Shown piece after piece: positions 6,039-6,542 of a DNA stretch of 6,542 nucleotides. The position numbers and the translations under genes are program-made. Location: the NCBI GenBank assembly GCA_946413885.1, contig CAMKMK010000130.1, forward strand, positions 1 through 6,542, written 5' to 3'. The DNA comes from an uncultured Prevotellaceae bacterium. GTDB lineage: Bacteria > Bacteroidota > Bacteroidia > Bacteroidales > Bacteroidaceae. Numbering within the stretch: position 1 is the first letter of the stretch; each line of letters begins with the position of its first letter. Under the pieces are notes generated by a model. It saw nothing but the letters and a program-made list of their open reading frames with translations. It ran no database searches and was not told where the DNA came from.

Positions 6039-6542
6039 TTACTTTACCAGATACTTCTTGCCACCTACAATGTAGACACCCTTAGACATCTTGCTTACGC
6101 GACGACCTTGGAGATCATAGATGAGATCATCTGTTGCAGGCTGTCCAGCAATGTTTTCAATGCCTGTGGTAAAGGCCTTCAGAACGGGATAGCTACCCTC
6201 GGCCATATCGCAGAACCAAACGGCGGGATCCCATTCCACTACCTTACTCTGCAGGTCAGCAAAGTTAGTACCATCGTAGTAGAGAATAGAAATCAGGTCA
6301 TCGTTGCCACGAACAGGACCAAAGTTCTGGTCTGTGTTGTTCCATACAGCAACATGCTTATATGAACCGAAAGGAGTTGCATCCTGGAAGCCACCGCCGA
6401 CAATACCGCCACCACGGTTGATGCTACCAGCTGCATATACCTGAACCATATCAATCTGTCCACGTACACGACCGATGATACCACCCGTGAGGTCGCCTGA
6501 GCCGTTCACCTCTACATTAGCATAGCAGTTGAGGAAGTGGCT
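6039..6542 (-). CDS. C-terminal part of a GLUG-repeat secreted protein with T9SS-like sorting tail (5' end outside window)
   Basis: The reading frame stays open to the right window edge (the edge codons read SHFLNCYANVEV), so this is the 3' part of a longer gene. The GTG near 6509 is an internal valine codon, not a start. The visible 167 residues begin with GLUG-like beta-solenoid repeats (NCYANVEV, DLTGGIIGRV, VYAAGSIN, GGGIVGGG). These are followed by a closing segment (VEWDPAVWFCDMAEGSYPVL) similar in position and ending to those of the CotH-gene modules. The end, YDLQGRRVSKMSKGVYIV followed by GGKKYLVK, is a classic short T9SS-like C-terminal tail of Prevotella/Bacteroides proteins. The product is therefore likely exported to the surface. 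It lies 99 nt upstream of the FAS1 gene with a hairpin between. Its N-terminal domains, and so its specific role, cannot be seen. Confidence 0.85.
   Translation of the reverse strand, partial: SHFLNCYANVEVNGSGDLTGGIIGRVRGQIDMVQVYAAGSINRGGGIVGGGFQDATPFGSYKHVAVWNNTDQNFGPVRGNDDLISILYYDGTNFADLQSKVVEWDPAVWFCDMAEGSYPVLKAFTTGIENIAGQPATDDLIYDLQGRRVSKMSKGVYIVGGKKYLVK

Noticed and set aside
6039..6509. Treating the last gene as a complete 156-residue protein starting at GTG 6509
   Set aside because: The frame is open to the window edge and the upstream codons continue the same repeat pattern (NCYANVEV). There is no signal peptide at the GTG, although the tail requires an exported protein.

Overview
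The window reads as a chromosomal segment from a member of the Bacteroidota, most like Prevotella/Segatella or Bacteroides of gut, oral or rumen origin. The basis is indirect but consistent. There is a lipoprotein with FAS1 (fasciclin) domains, a secreted CotH-kinase protein of the Bacteroidota type (discoidin-like domain, CotH domain, GLUG-type repeats), and two proteins ending in short C-terminal tails of the kind tied to the type IX secretion system (T9SS). Most starts in the window show little Shine-Dalgarno signal, as is common in this phylum. The species cannot be fixed from the sequence alone.

All genes lie on the minus strand, so transcription runs from right to left. From the right edge: (1) positions 6039-6542 hold the 3' part of a GLUG-repeat, beta-helix-like secreted protein with a clear T9SS-like tail; its start is outside the window. 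(2) A 99-nt spacer follows, holding a 13-bp hairpin flanked by an imperfect 17-nt direct repeat. (3) Positions 3819-5939 encode a 706-residue lipoprotein with two FAS1 domains and a beta-rich C-terminal region. (4) After only 16 nt, positions 203-3802 encode a 1199-residue secreted multidomain protein: signal peptide, F5/8C-like domain, CotH kinase domain, two tandem GLUG-type modules and a degenerate T9SS-like tail. (5) A strong Rho-independent terminator at 129-171 ends the transcript. (6) Positions 1-128 have no convincing gene but are dense in dyads and carry a 9-bp motif repeated three times at exact 22-bp spacing.

The FAS1 lipoprotein and the CotH protein look like a translationally coupled pair: the FAS1 stop codon lies 3 nt from the CotH ribosome-binding site. 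Both products, and the partial product upstream, are predicted to act at or outside the outer membrane. A plausible reading is a cell-surface adhesion or matrix module that includes an atypical extracellular kinase. The substrate and biological role cannot be read from the sequence. The most unusual points are the kinase/lipoprotein pairing, the duplicated GLUG module, and the two structured intergenic regions.
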